Shown piece by piece: positions 50,672-63,812 of a stretch of DNA of 64,000 nucleotides. The stretch covers positions 22,864,454-22,928,453 of the forward strand of contig CM060124.1 in the NCBI GenBank assembly GCA_030522415.1, given 5' to 3'. Below the pieces are notes generated by a model. The model was not told where the DNA came from, did no database searches, and was given only the letters and a program-made list of their open reading frames with translations. How positions within the stretch are numbered: position 1 is the stretch's first letter; the number at the start of each line of letters is the position of its first letter. Made by a program: the position numbers and the translations under genes. Source of the DNA: Channallabes apus (Eukaryota; Chordata; Actinopteri; Siluriformes; Clariidae).

Positions 50672-51575
50672 TTGTGTGAGAAAACCGCTTTCCTGAGGTC
50701 CTACAGAGCTAAGAACGCAGCAAACGCTTTATCTCACCGTCTTGTGCATGAAAGTGATAGAGATGATCATTTTCAATACATTAATGCAATCTTTGCATAC
50801 ATGTTGAAAAACAACTTTTTTGTTATTCTTCTCACTTTGTTCCAGAAATATTAATACAAACTCATTTTGTTTGTTTTACATAACTATACATTAGTTGTGT
50901 GAGAAAACCGCTTTCCTGAGCACATACAGAGCTAAGAACGCAGCAAACGCTTTATCTCACCGTCTTGTGCATGAAAGTGAATGAGATGATCATTTTCAAT
51001 AAATTAATGCATTCTTTGCATACATGTTGAAAAACTACTTTTTTGTTATTCTTTTTCTCACTTTGTTCCAGGAAAATTAATACAAACTCATTTTGTTTGT
51101 TTTACATAACTATACATTAGTTGTGTGAGAAAACCGCTTTCCTGAGCTCCTACAGAGCTAAGAACGCAGCAAACGCTTTATCTCACCGTTTTGTGCATGA
51201 AAGTGATAGAGATGATCATTTTCAATACATTAATGCAATCTTTGCATACATGTTGAAAAACAACTTTTTTGTTATTCTTCTTCTCACTTTGTTCCAGAAA
51301 TATTAATACAAACTCATTTTGTTTGTTTTACATAACTATACATTAGTTGTGTGAGAAAACCGCTTTCCTGAGCTCCTACAGAGCTAAGAACGCAGCAAAC
51401 GCTTTATCTCACCGTCTTGTGCATGAAAGTGAAAGAGATGATCATTTTCAATACATTAATGTATTCTTTGCATACATGTTGAAAAACAACGTTTTTGTTA
51501 TTCTTTTTCTCAATTTATTTCAGGAAAATGAAAAAAAAAACCTCATTTTGTTTGTTTTACATAACTATACATTAC

Positions 51576-51801
51576 TTGTGTGAGAAAACCGCTTTCCTGA
51601 GCTCCTACAGAGCTAAGAACGCAGCAAACGCTTTATCTCACCGTCTTGTGCATGAAAGTGAAAGAGATGATCATTTTCAATACATTAATGCATTCTTTGC
51701 ATACATGTTGAAAAACTACTTTTTTGTTATTCTTTTTCTCACTTTGTTCCAGGAAAATTAATACAAACTCATTTTGTTTGTTTTACATAACTATACATTA
51801 G
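51576..51801 (+). repeat. V/C hybrid monomer exemplar (226 bp)
   Basis: The 5' part is V/I-like (GAAAGAG, AATACATTAATG) and the 3' part is C-like (GCATTC, CTACTTTTTT, CCAGGAAAATT). The switch falls between monomer positions 108 and 116, inside the palindromic core. Copies lie at 58599 and 62677. The unit at 53162 has the same switch and then a second switch to an I-type tail. Confidence 0.85.
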
Positions 51802-52712
51802 TTGTGTGAGAAAACCGCTTTCCTGAGCTCCTACAGAGCTAAGAACGCAGCAAACGCTTTATCTCACCGTTTTGTGCATGAAAGTGATAGAGATGATCAT
51901 TTTCAATACATTAATGCAATCTTTGCATACATGTTGAAAAACAACTTTTTTGTTATTCTTCTTCTCACTTTGTTCCAGAAATATTAATACAAACTCATTT
52001 TGTTTGTTTTACATAACTATACATTAGTTGTGTGAGAAAACCGCTTTCCTGAGCTCCTACAGAGCTAAGAACGCAGCAAACGCTTTATCTCACCGTCTTG
52101 TGCATGAAAGTGAAAGAGATGATCATTTTCAATACATTAATGTATTCTTTGCATACATGTTGAAAAACAACGTTTTTGTTATTCTTTTTCTCAATTTATT
52201 TCAGGAAAATGAAAAAAAAAACCTCATTTTGTTTGTTTTACATAACTATACATTAGTTGTGTGAGAAAACCGCTTTCCTGAGCTCCTACAGAGCTAAGAA
52301 CGGAGCAAACGGTTTATCTCACCGTTTTGTGCATGAAAGTGATAGAGATGATCATTTTCAATACATTAATGCAATCTTTGCATACATGTTGAAAAACAAC
52401 TTTTTTGTTATTCTTCTTCTCACTTTGTTCCAGAAATATTAATACAAACTCATTTTGTTTGTTTTACATAACTATACATTAGTTGTGTGAGAAAACCGCT
52501 TTCCTGAGCTCCTACAGAGCTAAGAACGCAGCAAACGCTTTATCTCACCGTCTTGTGCATGAAAGTGAAAGAGATGATCATTTTCAATACATTAATGTAT
52601 TCTTTGCATACATGTTGAAAAACAACGTTTTTGTTATTCTTTTTCTCAATTTATTTCAGGAAAATGAAAAAAAAAAACCTCATTTTGTTTGTTTTACATA
52701 ACTATACATTAC

Positions 52713-54972
52713 TTGTGTGAGAAAACCGCTTTCCTGAGCTCCTACAGAGCTAAGAACGCAGCAAACGCTTTATCTCACCGTCTTGTGCATGAAAGTGAAT
52801 GAGATGATCATTTTCAATAAATTAATGCATTCTTTGCATACATGTTGAAAAACAACTTTTTTGTTATTCTTCTCACTTTGTTCCAGAAATATTAATACAA
52901 ACTCATTTTGTTTGTTTTACATAACTATACATTAGTTGTGTGAGAAAACCGCTTTCCTGAGCTCCTACAGAGCTAAGAACGCAGCAAACGCTTTATCTCA
53001 CCGTCTTGTGCATGAAAGTGAATGAGATGATCATTTTCAATAAATTAATGCATTCTTTGCATACATGTTGAAAAACTACTTTTTTGTTATTCTTTTTCTC
53101 ACTTTGTTCCAGGAAAATTAATACAAACTCATTTTGTTTGTTTTACATAACTATACATTAGTTGTGTGAGAAAACCGCTTTCCTGAGCTCCTACAGAGCT
53201 AAGAACGCAGCAAACGCTTTATCTCACCGTCTTGTGCATGAAAGTGAAAGAGATGATCATTTTCAATACATTAATGCATTCTTTGCATACATGTTGAAAA
53301 ACTACTTTTTTGTTATTCTTCTTCTCACTTTGTTCCAGAAATATTAATACAAACTCATTTTGTTTGTTTTACATAACTATACATTAGTTGTGTGAGAAAA
53401 CCGCTTTCCTGAGCTCCTACAGAGCTAAGAACGCAGCAAACGCTTTATCTCACCGTCTTGTGCATGAAAGTGAAAGAGATGATCATTTTCAATACATTAA
53501 TGTATTCTTTGCATACATGTTGAAAAACAACGTTTTTGTTATTCTTTTTCTCAATTTATTTCAGGAAAATGAAAAAAAAAACCTCATTTTGTTTGTTTTA
53601 CATAACTATACATTAGTTGTGTGAGAAAACCGCTTTCCTGAGCTCCTACAGAGCTAAGAACGGAGCAAACGGTTTATCTCACCGTTTTGTGCATGAAAGT
53701 GATAGAGATGATCATTTTCAATACATTAATGCAATCTTTGCATACATGTTGAAAAACAACTTTTTTGTTATTCTTCTTCTCACTTTGTTCCAGAAATATT
53801 AATACAAACTCATTTTGTTTGTTTTACATAACTATACATTAGTTGTGTGAGAAAACCGCTTTCCTGAGCTCCTACAGAGCTAAGAACGCAGCAAACGCTT
53901 TATCTCACCGTCTTGTGCATGAAAGTGAAAGAGATGATCATTTTCAATACATTAATGTATTCTTTGCATACATGTTGAAAAACAACGTTTTTGTTATTCT
54001 TTTTCTCAATTTATTTCAGGAAAATGAAAAAAAAAACCTCATTTTGTTTGTTTTACATAACTATACATTACTTGTGTGAGAAAACCGCTTTCCTGAGCTC
54101 CTACAGAGCTAAGAACGCAGCAAACGCTTTATCTCACCGTCTTGTGCATGAAAGTGAATGAGATGATCATTTTCAATAAATTAATGCATTCTTTGCATAC
54201 ATGTTGAAAAACAACTTTTTTGTTATTCTTCTCACTTTGTTCCAGAAATATTAATACAAACTCATTTTGTTTGTTTTACATAACTATACATTAGTTGTGT
54301 GAGAAAACCGCTTTCCTGAGCTCCTACAGAGCTAAGAACGGAGCAAACGGTTTATCTCACCGTTTTGTGCATGAAAGTGATAGAGATGATCATTTTCAAT
54401 ACATTAATGCAATCTTTGCATACATGTTGAAAAACAACTTTTTTGTTATTCTTCTTCTCACTTTGTTCCAGAAATATTAATACAAACTCATTTTGTTTGT
54501 TTTACATAACTATACATTAGTTGTGTGAGAAAACCGCTTTCCTGAGCTCCTACAGAGCTAAGAACGCAGCAAACGCTTTATCTCACCGTCTTGTGCATGA
54601 AAGTGAAAGAGATGATCATTTTCAATACATTAATGTATTCTTTGCATACATGTTGAAAAACAACGTTTTTGTTATTCTTTTTCTCAATTTATTTCAGGAA
54701 AATGAAAAAAAAAACCTCATTTTGTTTGTTTTACATAACTATACATTACTTGTGTGAGAAAACCGCTTTCCTGAGCTCCTACAGAGCTAAGAACGCAGCA
54801 AACGCTTTATCTCACCGTCTTGTGCATGAAAGTGAATGAGATGATCATTTTCAATAAATTAATGCATTCTTTGCATACATGTTGAAAAACAACTTTTTTG
54901 TTATTCTTCTCACTTTGTTCCAGAAATATTAATACAAACTCATTTTGTTTGTTTTACATAACTATACATTAG
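52713..54972 (+). repeat. Right block B: Cm-like Cs V/C/I Va Ig Va Cm-like Ig Va Cm-like (10 monomers)
   Basis: The 223-bp Cm-like units here have GCAGC/AACGC instead of the central GGAGC/AACGG. A Va-Cm-like-Ig pattern replaces the central Va-Ig-Va. The triple hybrid at 53162 is unique in the window. Confidence 0.85.
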
Positions 54973-57242
54973 TTGTGTGAGAAAACCGCTTTCCTGAGCT
55001 CCTACAGAGCTAAGAACGCAGCAAACGCTTTATCTCACCGTCTTGTGCATGAAAGTGAATGAGATGATCATTTTCAATAAATTAATGCATTCTTTGCATA
55101 CATGTTGAAAAACTACTTTTTTGTTATTCTTTTTCTCACTTTGTTCCAGGAAAATTAATACAAACTCATTTTGTTTGTTTTACATAACTATACATTAGTT
55201 GTGTGAGAAAACCGCTTTCCTGAGCTCCTACAGAGCTAAGAACGCAGCAAACGCTTTATCTCACCGTTTTGTGCATGAAAGTGATAGAGATGATCATTTT
55301 CAATACATTAATGCAATCTTTGCATACATGTTGAAAAACAACTTTTTTGTTATTCTTCTTCTCACTTTGTTCCAGAAATATTAATACAAACTCATTTTGT
55401 TTGTTTTACATAACTATACATTAGTTGTGTGAGAAAACCGCTTTCCTGAGCTCCTACAGAGCTAAGAACGCAGCAAACGCTTTATCTCACCGTCTTGTGC
55501 ATGAAAGTGAAAGAGATGATCATTTTCAATACATTAATGTATTCTTTGCATACATGTTGAAAAACAACGTTTTTGTTATTCTTTTTCTCACTTTGTTCCA
55601 GAAAAATTAATACAAACTCATTTTGTTTGTCTTACATAACTATACATTAGTTGTGTGAGAAAACCGCTTTCCTGAGCTCCTACAGAGCTAAGAACGCAGC
55701 AAACGCTTTATCTCACCGTCTTGTGCATGAAAGTGAAAGAGATGATCATTTTCAATACATTAATGTATTCTTTGCATACATGTTGAAAAACAACGTTTTT
55801 GTTATTCTTTTTCTCAATTTATTTCAGGAAAATGAAAAAAAAAACCTCATTTTGTTTGTTTTACATAACTATACATTAGTTGTGTGAGAAAACCGCTTTC
55901 CTGAGCTCCTACAGAGCTAAGAACGGAGCAAACGGTTTATCTCACCGTTTTGTGCATGAAAGTGATAGAGATGATCATTTTCAATACATTAATGCAATCT
56001 TTGCATACATGTTGAAAAACAACTTTTTTGTTATTCTTCTTCTCACTTTGTTCCAGAAATATTAATACAAACTCATTTTGTTTGTTTTACATAACTATAC
56101 ATTAGTTGTGTGAGAAAACCGCTTTCCTGAGCTCCTACAGAGCTAAGAACGCAGCAAACGCTTTATCTCACCGTCTTGTGCATGAAAGTGAAAGAGATGA
56201 TCATTTTCAATACATTAATGTATTCTTTGCATACATGTTGAAAAACAACGTTTTTGTTATTCTTTTTCTCAATTTATTTCAGGAAAATGAAAAAAAAAAC
56301 CTCATTTTGTTTGTTTTACATAACTATACATTACTTGTGTGAGAAAACCGCTTTCCTGAGCTCCTACAGAGCTAAGAACGCAGCAAACGCTTTATCTCAC
56401 CGTCTTGTGCATGAAAGTGAATGAGATGATCATTTTCAATAAATTAATGCATTCTTTGCATACATGTTGAAAAACAACTTTTTTGTTATGCTTTTTCTCA
56501 CTTTGTTCCAGAAAAATTAATACAAACTCATTTTGTTTGTTTTACATAACTATACATTAGTTGTCTGAGAAAACCGCTTTCCTGAGCTCCTACAGAGCTA
56601 AGAACGCAGCAAACGCTTTATCTCACCGTTTTGTGCATGAAAGTGATAGAGATGATCATTTTCAATACATTAATGCAATCTTTGCATACATGTTGAAAAA
56701 CAACTTTTTTGTTATTCTTCTTCTCACTTTGTTCCAGAAATATTAATACAAACTCATTTTGTTTGTTTTACATAACTATACATTAGTTGTGTGAGAAAAC
56801 CGCTTTCCTGAGCTCCTACAGAGCTAAGAACGCAGCAAACGCTTTATCTCACCGTCTTGTGCATGAAAGTGAAAGAGATGATCATTTTCAATACATTAAT
56901 GTATTCTTTGCATACATGTTGGAAAACAACGTTTTTGTTATTCTTTTTCTCAATTTATTTCAGGAAAATGAAAAAAAAAAACCTCATTTTGTTTGTTTTA
57001 CATAACTATACATTAGTTGTGTGAGAAAACCGCTTTCCTGAGCTCCTACAGAGCTAAGAACGGAGCAAACGGTTTATCTCACCGTCTTGTGCATGAAAGT
57101 GAAAGAGATGATCATTTTCAATACATTAATGCAATCGTTGCATACATGTTGAAAAACAACTTTTTTGTTATTCTTCTTCTCACTTTGTTCCAGAAATATT
57201 AATACAAACTCATTTTGTTTGTTTTACATAACTATACATTAG
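54973..57242 (+). repeat. Right block C: Cs If Vs Va Ig Va Ct If Ve-like Iv-like (10 monomers)
   Basis: The first nine monomers recur at 60633-62676 (offset 5,660 bp), including the private TTGTCTGAG start of the If at 56561 and 62221. The Ve-like unit (56787) has TTGGAAAAC but GAGCTCC and CTCAATTT, a Ve/Va hybrid. The unit at 57017 joins GGAGC/AACGG to ATCGTTGC. Confidence 0.87.
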
Positions 57243-59734
57243 TTGTGTGAGAAAACCGCTTTCCTGAGCTCCTACAGAGCTAAGAACGCAGCAAACGCTT
57301 TATCTCACCGTCTTGTGCATGAAAGTGAATGAGATGATCATTTTCAATAAATAAATGCATTCTTTGCATACATGTTGAAAAACTACTTTTTTGTTATTCT
57401 TTTTCTCACTTTGCTCCAGAAAAATTAATACAAACTCATTTTGTTTGTTTTACATAACTATACATTAGTTGTGTGAGAAAACCGCTTTCCTGAGGTCCTA
57501 CAGAGCTAAGAACGCAGCAAACGCTTTATCTCACCGTCTTGTGCATGAAAGTGATAGAGATGATCATTTTCAATACATTAATGCAATCTTTGCATACATG
57601 TTGAAAAACAACTTTTTTGTTATTCTTCTCACTTTGTTCCAGAAATATTAATACAAACTCATTTTGTTTGTTTTACATAACTATACATTAGTTGTGTGAG
57701 AAAACCGCTTTCCTGAGCACATACAGAGCTAAGAACGCAGCAAACGCTTTATCTCACCGTCTTGTGCATGAAAGTGAATGAGATGATCATTTTCAATAAA
57801 TTAATGCATTCTTTGCATACATGTTGAAAAACTACTTTTTTGTTATTCTTTTTCTCACTTTGTTCCAGGAAAATTAATACAAACTCATTTTGTTTGTTTT
57901 ACATAACTATACATTAGTTGTGTGAGAAAACCGCTTTCCTGAGCTCCTACAGAGCTAAGAACGCAGCAAACGCTTTATCTCACCGTTTTGTGCATGAAAG
58001 TGATAGAGATGATCATTTTCAATACATTAATGCAATCTTTGCATACATGTTGAAAAACAACTTTTTTGTTATTCTTCTTCTCACTTTGTTCCAGAAATAT
58101 TAATACAAACTCATTTTGTTTGTTTTACATAACTATACATTAGTTGTGTGAGAAAACCGCTTTCCTGAGCTCCTACAGAGCTAAGAACGCAGCAAACGCT
58201 TTATCTCACCGTCTTGTGCATGAAAGTGAAAGAGATGATCATTTTCAATACATTAATGTATTCTTTGCATACATGTTGAAAAACAACGTTTTTGTTATTC
58301 TTTTTCTCACTTTGTTCCAGAAAAATTAATACAAACTCATTTTGTTTGTCTTACATAACTATACATTAGTTGTGTGAGAAAACCGCTTTCCTGAGCTCCT
58401 ACAGAGCTAAGAACGCAGCAAACGCTTTATCTCACCGTCTTGTGCATGAAAGTGAAAGAGATGATCATTTTCAATACATTAATGTATTCTTTGCATACAT
58501 GTTGAAAAACAACGTTTTTGTTATTCTTTTTCTCAATTTATTTCAGGAAAATGAAAAAAAAAACCTCATTTTGTTTGTTTTACATAACTATACATTACTT
58601 GTGTGAGAAAACCGCTTTCCTGAGCTCCTACAGAGCTAAGAACGCAGCAAACGCTTTATCTCACCGTCTTGTGCATGAAAGTGAAAGAGATGATCATTTT
58701 CAATACATTAATGCATTCTTTGCATACATGTTGAAAAACTACTTTTTTGTTATTCTTTTTCTCACTTTGTTCCAGGAAAATTAATACAAACTCATTTTGT
58801 TTGTTTTACATAACTATACATTAGTTGTGTGAGAAAACCGCTTTCCTGAGCTCCTACAGAGCTAAGAACGCAGCAAACGCTTTATCTCACCGTTTTGTGC
58901 ATGAAAGTGATAGAGATGATCATTTTCAATACATTAATGCAATCTTTGCATACATGTTGAAAAACAACTTTTTTGTTATTCTTCTTCTCACTTTGTTCCA
59001 GAAATATTAATACAAACTCATTTTGTTTGTTTTACATAACTATACATTAGTTGTGTGAGAAAACCGCTTTCCTGAGCTCCTACAGAGCTAAGAACGCAGC
59101 AAACGCTTTATCTCACCGTCTTGTGCATGAAAGTGAAAGAGATGATCATTTTCAATACATTAATGTATTCTTTGCATACATGTTGAAAAACAACGTTTTT
59201 GTTATTCTTTTTCTCAATTTATTTCAGGAAAATGAAAAAAAAAACCTCATTTTGTTTGTTTTACATAACTATACATTAGTTGTGTGAGAAAACCGCTTTC
59301 CTGAGCTCCTACAGAGCTAAGAACGGAGCAAACGGTTTATCTCACCGTTTTGTGCATGAAAGTGATAGAGATGATCATTTTCAATACATTAATGCAATCT
59401 TTGCATACATGTTGAAAAACAACTTTTTTGTTATTCTTCTTCTCACTTTGTTCCAGAAATATTAATACAAACTCATTTTGTTTGTTTTACATAACTATAC
59501 ATTAGTTGTGTGAGAAAACCGCTTTCCTGAGCTCCTACAGAGCTAAGAACGCAGCAAACGCTTTATCTCACCGTCTTGTGCATGAAAGTGAAAGAGATGA
59601 TCATTTTCAATACATTAATGTATTCTTTGCATACATGTTGAAAAACAACGTTTTTGTTATTCTTTTTCTCAATTTATTTCAGGAAAATGAAAAAAAAAAC
59701 CTCATTTTGTTTGTTTTACATAACTATACATTAC
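57243..59734 (+). repeat. Right block D: Cq Ir Cc If Vs Va V/C If Va Ig Va (11 monomers)
   Basis: Copy of right block A with one extra Vs monomer (58144). The offset is therefore 6,797 bp before the insertion and 7,023 bp after it. Confidence 0.88.
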
Positions 59735-60632
59735 TTGTGTGAGAAAACCGCTTTCCTGAGCTCCTACAGAGCTAAGAACGCAGCAAACGCTTTATCTCAC
59801 CGTCTTGTGCATGAAAGTGAATGAGATGATCATTTTCAATAAATTAATGCATTCTTTGCATACATGTTGAAAAACAACTTTTTTGTTATTCTTCTCACTT
59901 TGTTCCAGAAATATTAATACAAACTCATTTTGTTTGTTTTACATAACTATACATTACTTGTGTGAGAAAACCGCTTTCCTGAGCTCCTACAGAGCTAAGA
60001 ACGCAGCAAACGCTTTATCTCACCGTCTTGTGCATGAAAGTGAATGAGATGATCATTTTCAATAAATTAATGCATTCTTTGCATACATGTTGAAAAACTA
60101 CTTTTTTGTTATTCTTCTCACTTTGTTCCAGAAATATTAATACAAACTCATTTTGTTTGTTTTACATAACTATACATTAGTTGTGTGAGAAAACCGCTTT
60201 CCTGAGCTCCTACAGAGCTAAGAACGCAGCAAACGCTTTATCTCACCGTCTTGTGCATGAAAGTGAAAGAGATGATCATTTTCAATACATTAATGTATTC
60301 TTTGCATACATGTTGAAAAACAACGTTTTTGTTATTCTTTTTCTCAATTTATTTCAGGAAAATGAAAAAAAAAACCTCATTTTGTTTGTTTTACATAACT
60401 ATACATTACTTGTGTGAGAAAACCGCTTTCCTGAGCTCCTACAGAGCTAAGAACGCAGCAAACGCTTTATCTCACCGTCTTGTGCATGAAAGTGAATGAG
60501 ATGATCATTTTCAATAAATTAATGCATTCTTTGCATACATGTTGAAAAACAACTTTTTTGTTATTCTTCTCACTTTGTTCCAGAAATATTAATACAAACT
60601 CATTTTGTTTGTTTTACATAACTATACATTAG
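59735..60632 (+). repeat. Right block E: Cm-like, Cm/Cs hybrid, Va, Cm-like (4 monomers)
   Basis: Two 223-bp units in succession (59735 and 59958). The second has CTACTTTTTT with the single-CTT tail, a Cs/Cm mixture. It looks like a contracted version of right block B. Confidence 0.85.
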
Positions 60633-62676
60633 TTGTGTGAGAAAACCGCTTTCCTGAGCTCCTACAGAGCTAAGAACGCAGCAAACGCTTTATCTCACCG
60701 TCTTGTGCATGAAAGTGAATGAGATGATCATTTTCAATAAATTAATGCATTCTTTGCATACATGTTGAAAAACTACTTTTTTGTTATTCTTTTTCTCACT
60801 TTGTTCCAGGAAAATTAATACAAACTCATTTTGTTTGTTTTACATAACTATACATTAGTTGTGTGAGAAAACCGCTTTCCTGAGCTCCTACAGAGCTAAG
60901 AACGCAGCAAACGCTTTATCTCACCGTTTTGTGCATGAAAGTGATAGAGATGATCATTTTCAATACATTAATGCAATCTTTGCATACATGTTGAAAAACA
61001 ACTTTTTTGTTATTCTTCTTCTCACTTTGTTCCAGAAATATTAATACAAACTCATTTTGTTTGTTTTACATAACTATACATTAGTTGTGTGAGAAAACCG
61101 CTTTCCTGAGCTCCTACAGAGCTAAGAACGCAGCAAACGCTTTATCTCACCGTCTTGTGCATGAAAGTGAAAGAGATGATCATTTTCAATACATTAATGT
61201 ATTCTTTGCATACATGTTGAAAAACAACGTTTTTGTTATTCTTTTTCTCACTTTGTTCCAGAAAAATTAATACAAACTCATTTTGTTTGTCTTACATAAC
61301 TATACATTAGTTGTGTGAGAAAACCGCTTTCCTGAGCTCCTACAGAGCTAAGAACGCAGCAAACGCTTTATCTCACCGTCTTGTGCATGAAAGTGAAAGA
61401 GATGATCATTTTCAATACATTAATGTATTCTTTGCATACATGTTGAAAAACAACGTTTTTGTTATTCTTTTTCTCAATTTATTTCAGGAAAATGAAAAAA
61501 AAAACCTCATTTTGTTTGTTTTACATAACTATACATTAGTTGTGTGAGAAAACCGCTTTCCTGAGCTCCTACAGAGCTAAGAACGGAGCAAACGGTTTAT
61601 CTCACCGTTTTGTGCATGAAAGTGATAGAGATGATCATTTTCAATACATTAATGCAATCTTTGCATACATGTTGAAAAACAACTTTTTTGTTATTCTTCT
61701 TCTCACTTTGTTCCAGAAATATTAATACAAACTCATTTTGTTTGTTTTACATAACTATACATTAGTTGTGTGAGAAAACCGCTTTCCTGAGCTCCTACAG
61801 AGCTAAGAACGCAGCAAACGCTTTATCTCACCGTCTTGTGCATGAAAGTGAAAGAGATGATCATTTTCAATACATTAATGTATTCTTTGCATACATGTTG
61901 AAAAACAACGTTTTTGTTATTCTTTTTCTCAATTTATTTCAGGAAAATGAAAAAAAAAACCTCATTTTGTTTGTTTTACATAACTATACATTACTTGTGT
62001 GAGAAAACCGCTTTCCTGAGCTCCTACAGAGCTAAGAACGCAGCAAACGCTTTATCTCACCGTCTTGTGCATGAAAGTGAATGAGATGATCATTTTCAAT
62101 AAATTAATGCATTCTTTGCATACATGTTGAAAAACAACTTTTTTGTTATGCTTTTTCTCACTTTGTTCCAGAAAAATTAATACAAACTCATTTTGTTTGT
62201 TTTACATAACTATACATTAGTTGTCTGAGAAAACCGCTTTCCTGAGCTCCTACAGAGCTAAGAACGCAGCAAACGCTTTATCTCACCGTTTTGTGCATGA
62301 AAGTGATAGAGATGATCATTTTCAATACATTAATGCAATCTTTGCATACATGTTGAAAAACAACTTTTTTGTTATTCTTCTTCTCACTTTGTTCCAGAAA
62401 TATTAATACAAACTCATTTTGTTTGTTTTACATAACTATACATTAGTTGTGTGAGAAAACCGCTTTCCTGAGCTCCTACAGAGCTAAGAACGCAGCAAAC
62501 GCTTTATCTCACCGTCTTGTGCATGAAAGTGAAAGAGATGATCATTTTCAATACATTAATGTATTCTTTGCATACATGTTGGAAAACAACGTTTTTGTTA
62601 TTCTTTTTCTCAATTTATTTCAGGAAAATGAAAAAAAAAAACCTCATTTTGTTTGTTTTACATAACTATACATTAG
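60633..62676 (+). repeat. Right block F: Cs If Vs Va Ig Va Ct If Ve-like (9 monomers, 2,044 bp)
   Basis: Second copy of 54973-57016 with equal length and order, including TTGTCTGAG at 62221 and the A11 Ve-like unit at 62447. Confidence 0.88.
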
Positions 62677-63812
62677 TTGTGTGAGAAAACCGCTTTCCTG
62701 AGCTCCTACAGAGCTAAGAACGCAGCAAACGCTTTATCTCACCGTCTTGTGCATGAAAGTGAAAGAGATGATCATTTTCAATACATTAATGCATTCTTTG
62801 CATACATGTTGAAAAACTACTTTTTTGTTATTCTTTTTCTCACTTTGTTCCAGGAAAATTAATACAAACTCATTTTGTTTGTTTTACATAACTATACATT
62901 AGTTGTGTGAGAAAACCGCTTTCCTGAGCTCCTACAGAGCTAAGAACGCAGCAAACGCTTTATCTCACCGTTTTGTGCATGAAAGTGATAGAGATGATCA
63001 TTTTCAATACATTAATGCAATCTTTGCATACATGTTGAAAAACAACTTTTTTGTTATTCTTCTTCTCACTTTGTTCCAGAAATATTAATACAAACTCATT
63101 TTGTTTGTTTTACATAACTATACATTAGTTGTGTGAGAAAACCGCTTTCCTGAGCTCCTACAGAGCTAAGAACGCAGCAAACGCTTTATCTCACCGTCTT
63201 GTGCATGAAAGTGAAAGAGATGATCATTTTCAATACATTAATGTATTCTTTGCATACATGTTGAAAAACAACGTTTTTGTTATTCTTTTTCTCAATTTAT
63301 TTCAGGAAAATGAAAAAAAAAACCTCATTTTGTTTGTTTTACATAACTATACATTAGTTGTGTGAGAAAACCGCTTTCCTGAGCTCCTACAGAGCTAAGA
63401 ACGGAGCAAACGGTTTATCTCACCGTTTTGTGCATGAAAGTGATAGAGATGATCATTTTCAATACATTAATGCAATCTTTGCATACATGTTGAAAAACAA
63501 CTTTTTTGTTATTCTTCTTCTCACTTTGTTCCAGAAATATTAATACAAACTCATTTTGTTTGTTTTACATAACTATACATTAGTTGTGTGAGAAAACCGC
63601 TTTCCTGAGCTCCTACAGAGCTAAGAACGCAGCAAACGCTTTATCTCACCGTCTTGTGCATGAAAGTGAAAGAGATGATCATTTTCAATACATTAATGTA
63701 TTCTTTGCATACATGTTGAAAAACAACGTTTTTGTTATTCTTTTTCTCAATTTATTTCAGGAAAATGAAAAAAAAAACCTCATTTTGTTTGTTTTACATA
63801 ACTATACATTAC
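62677..63812 (+). repeat. Right block G: V/C If Va Ig Va (5 monomers)
   Basis: Same order as 51576-52712 and 58599-59734. After the Ve-like unit of block F the array continues with V/C where block C has the Iv-like unit, so the two copies diverge exactly at 57017/62677. Confidence 0.87.

Larger units (their letters stand above)
50446..52712 (+). repeat. Right block A: Cq Ir Cc If Va V/C If Va Ig Va (10 monomers)
   Basis: Cq, the CGTCTTG Ir and the GAGCACATAC Cc form a distinctive trio repeated only at 57243-57917. The last Va (52483) has A11. Confidence 0.87.
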
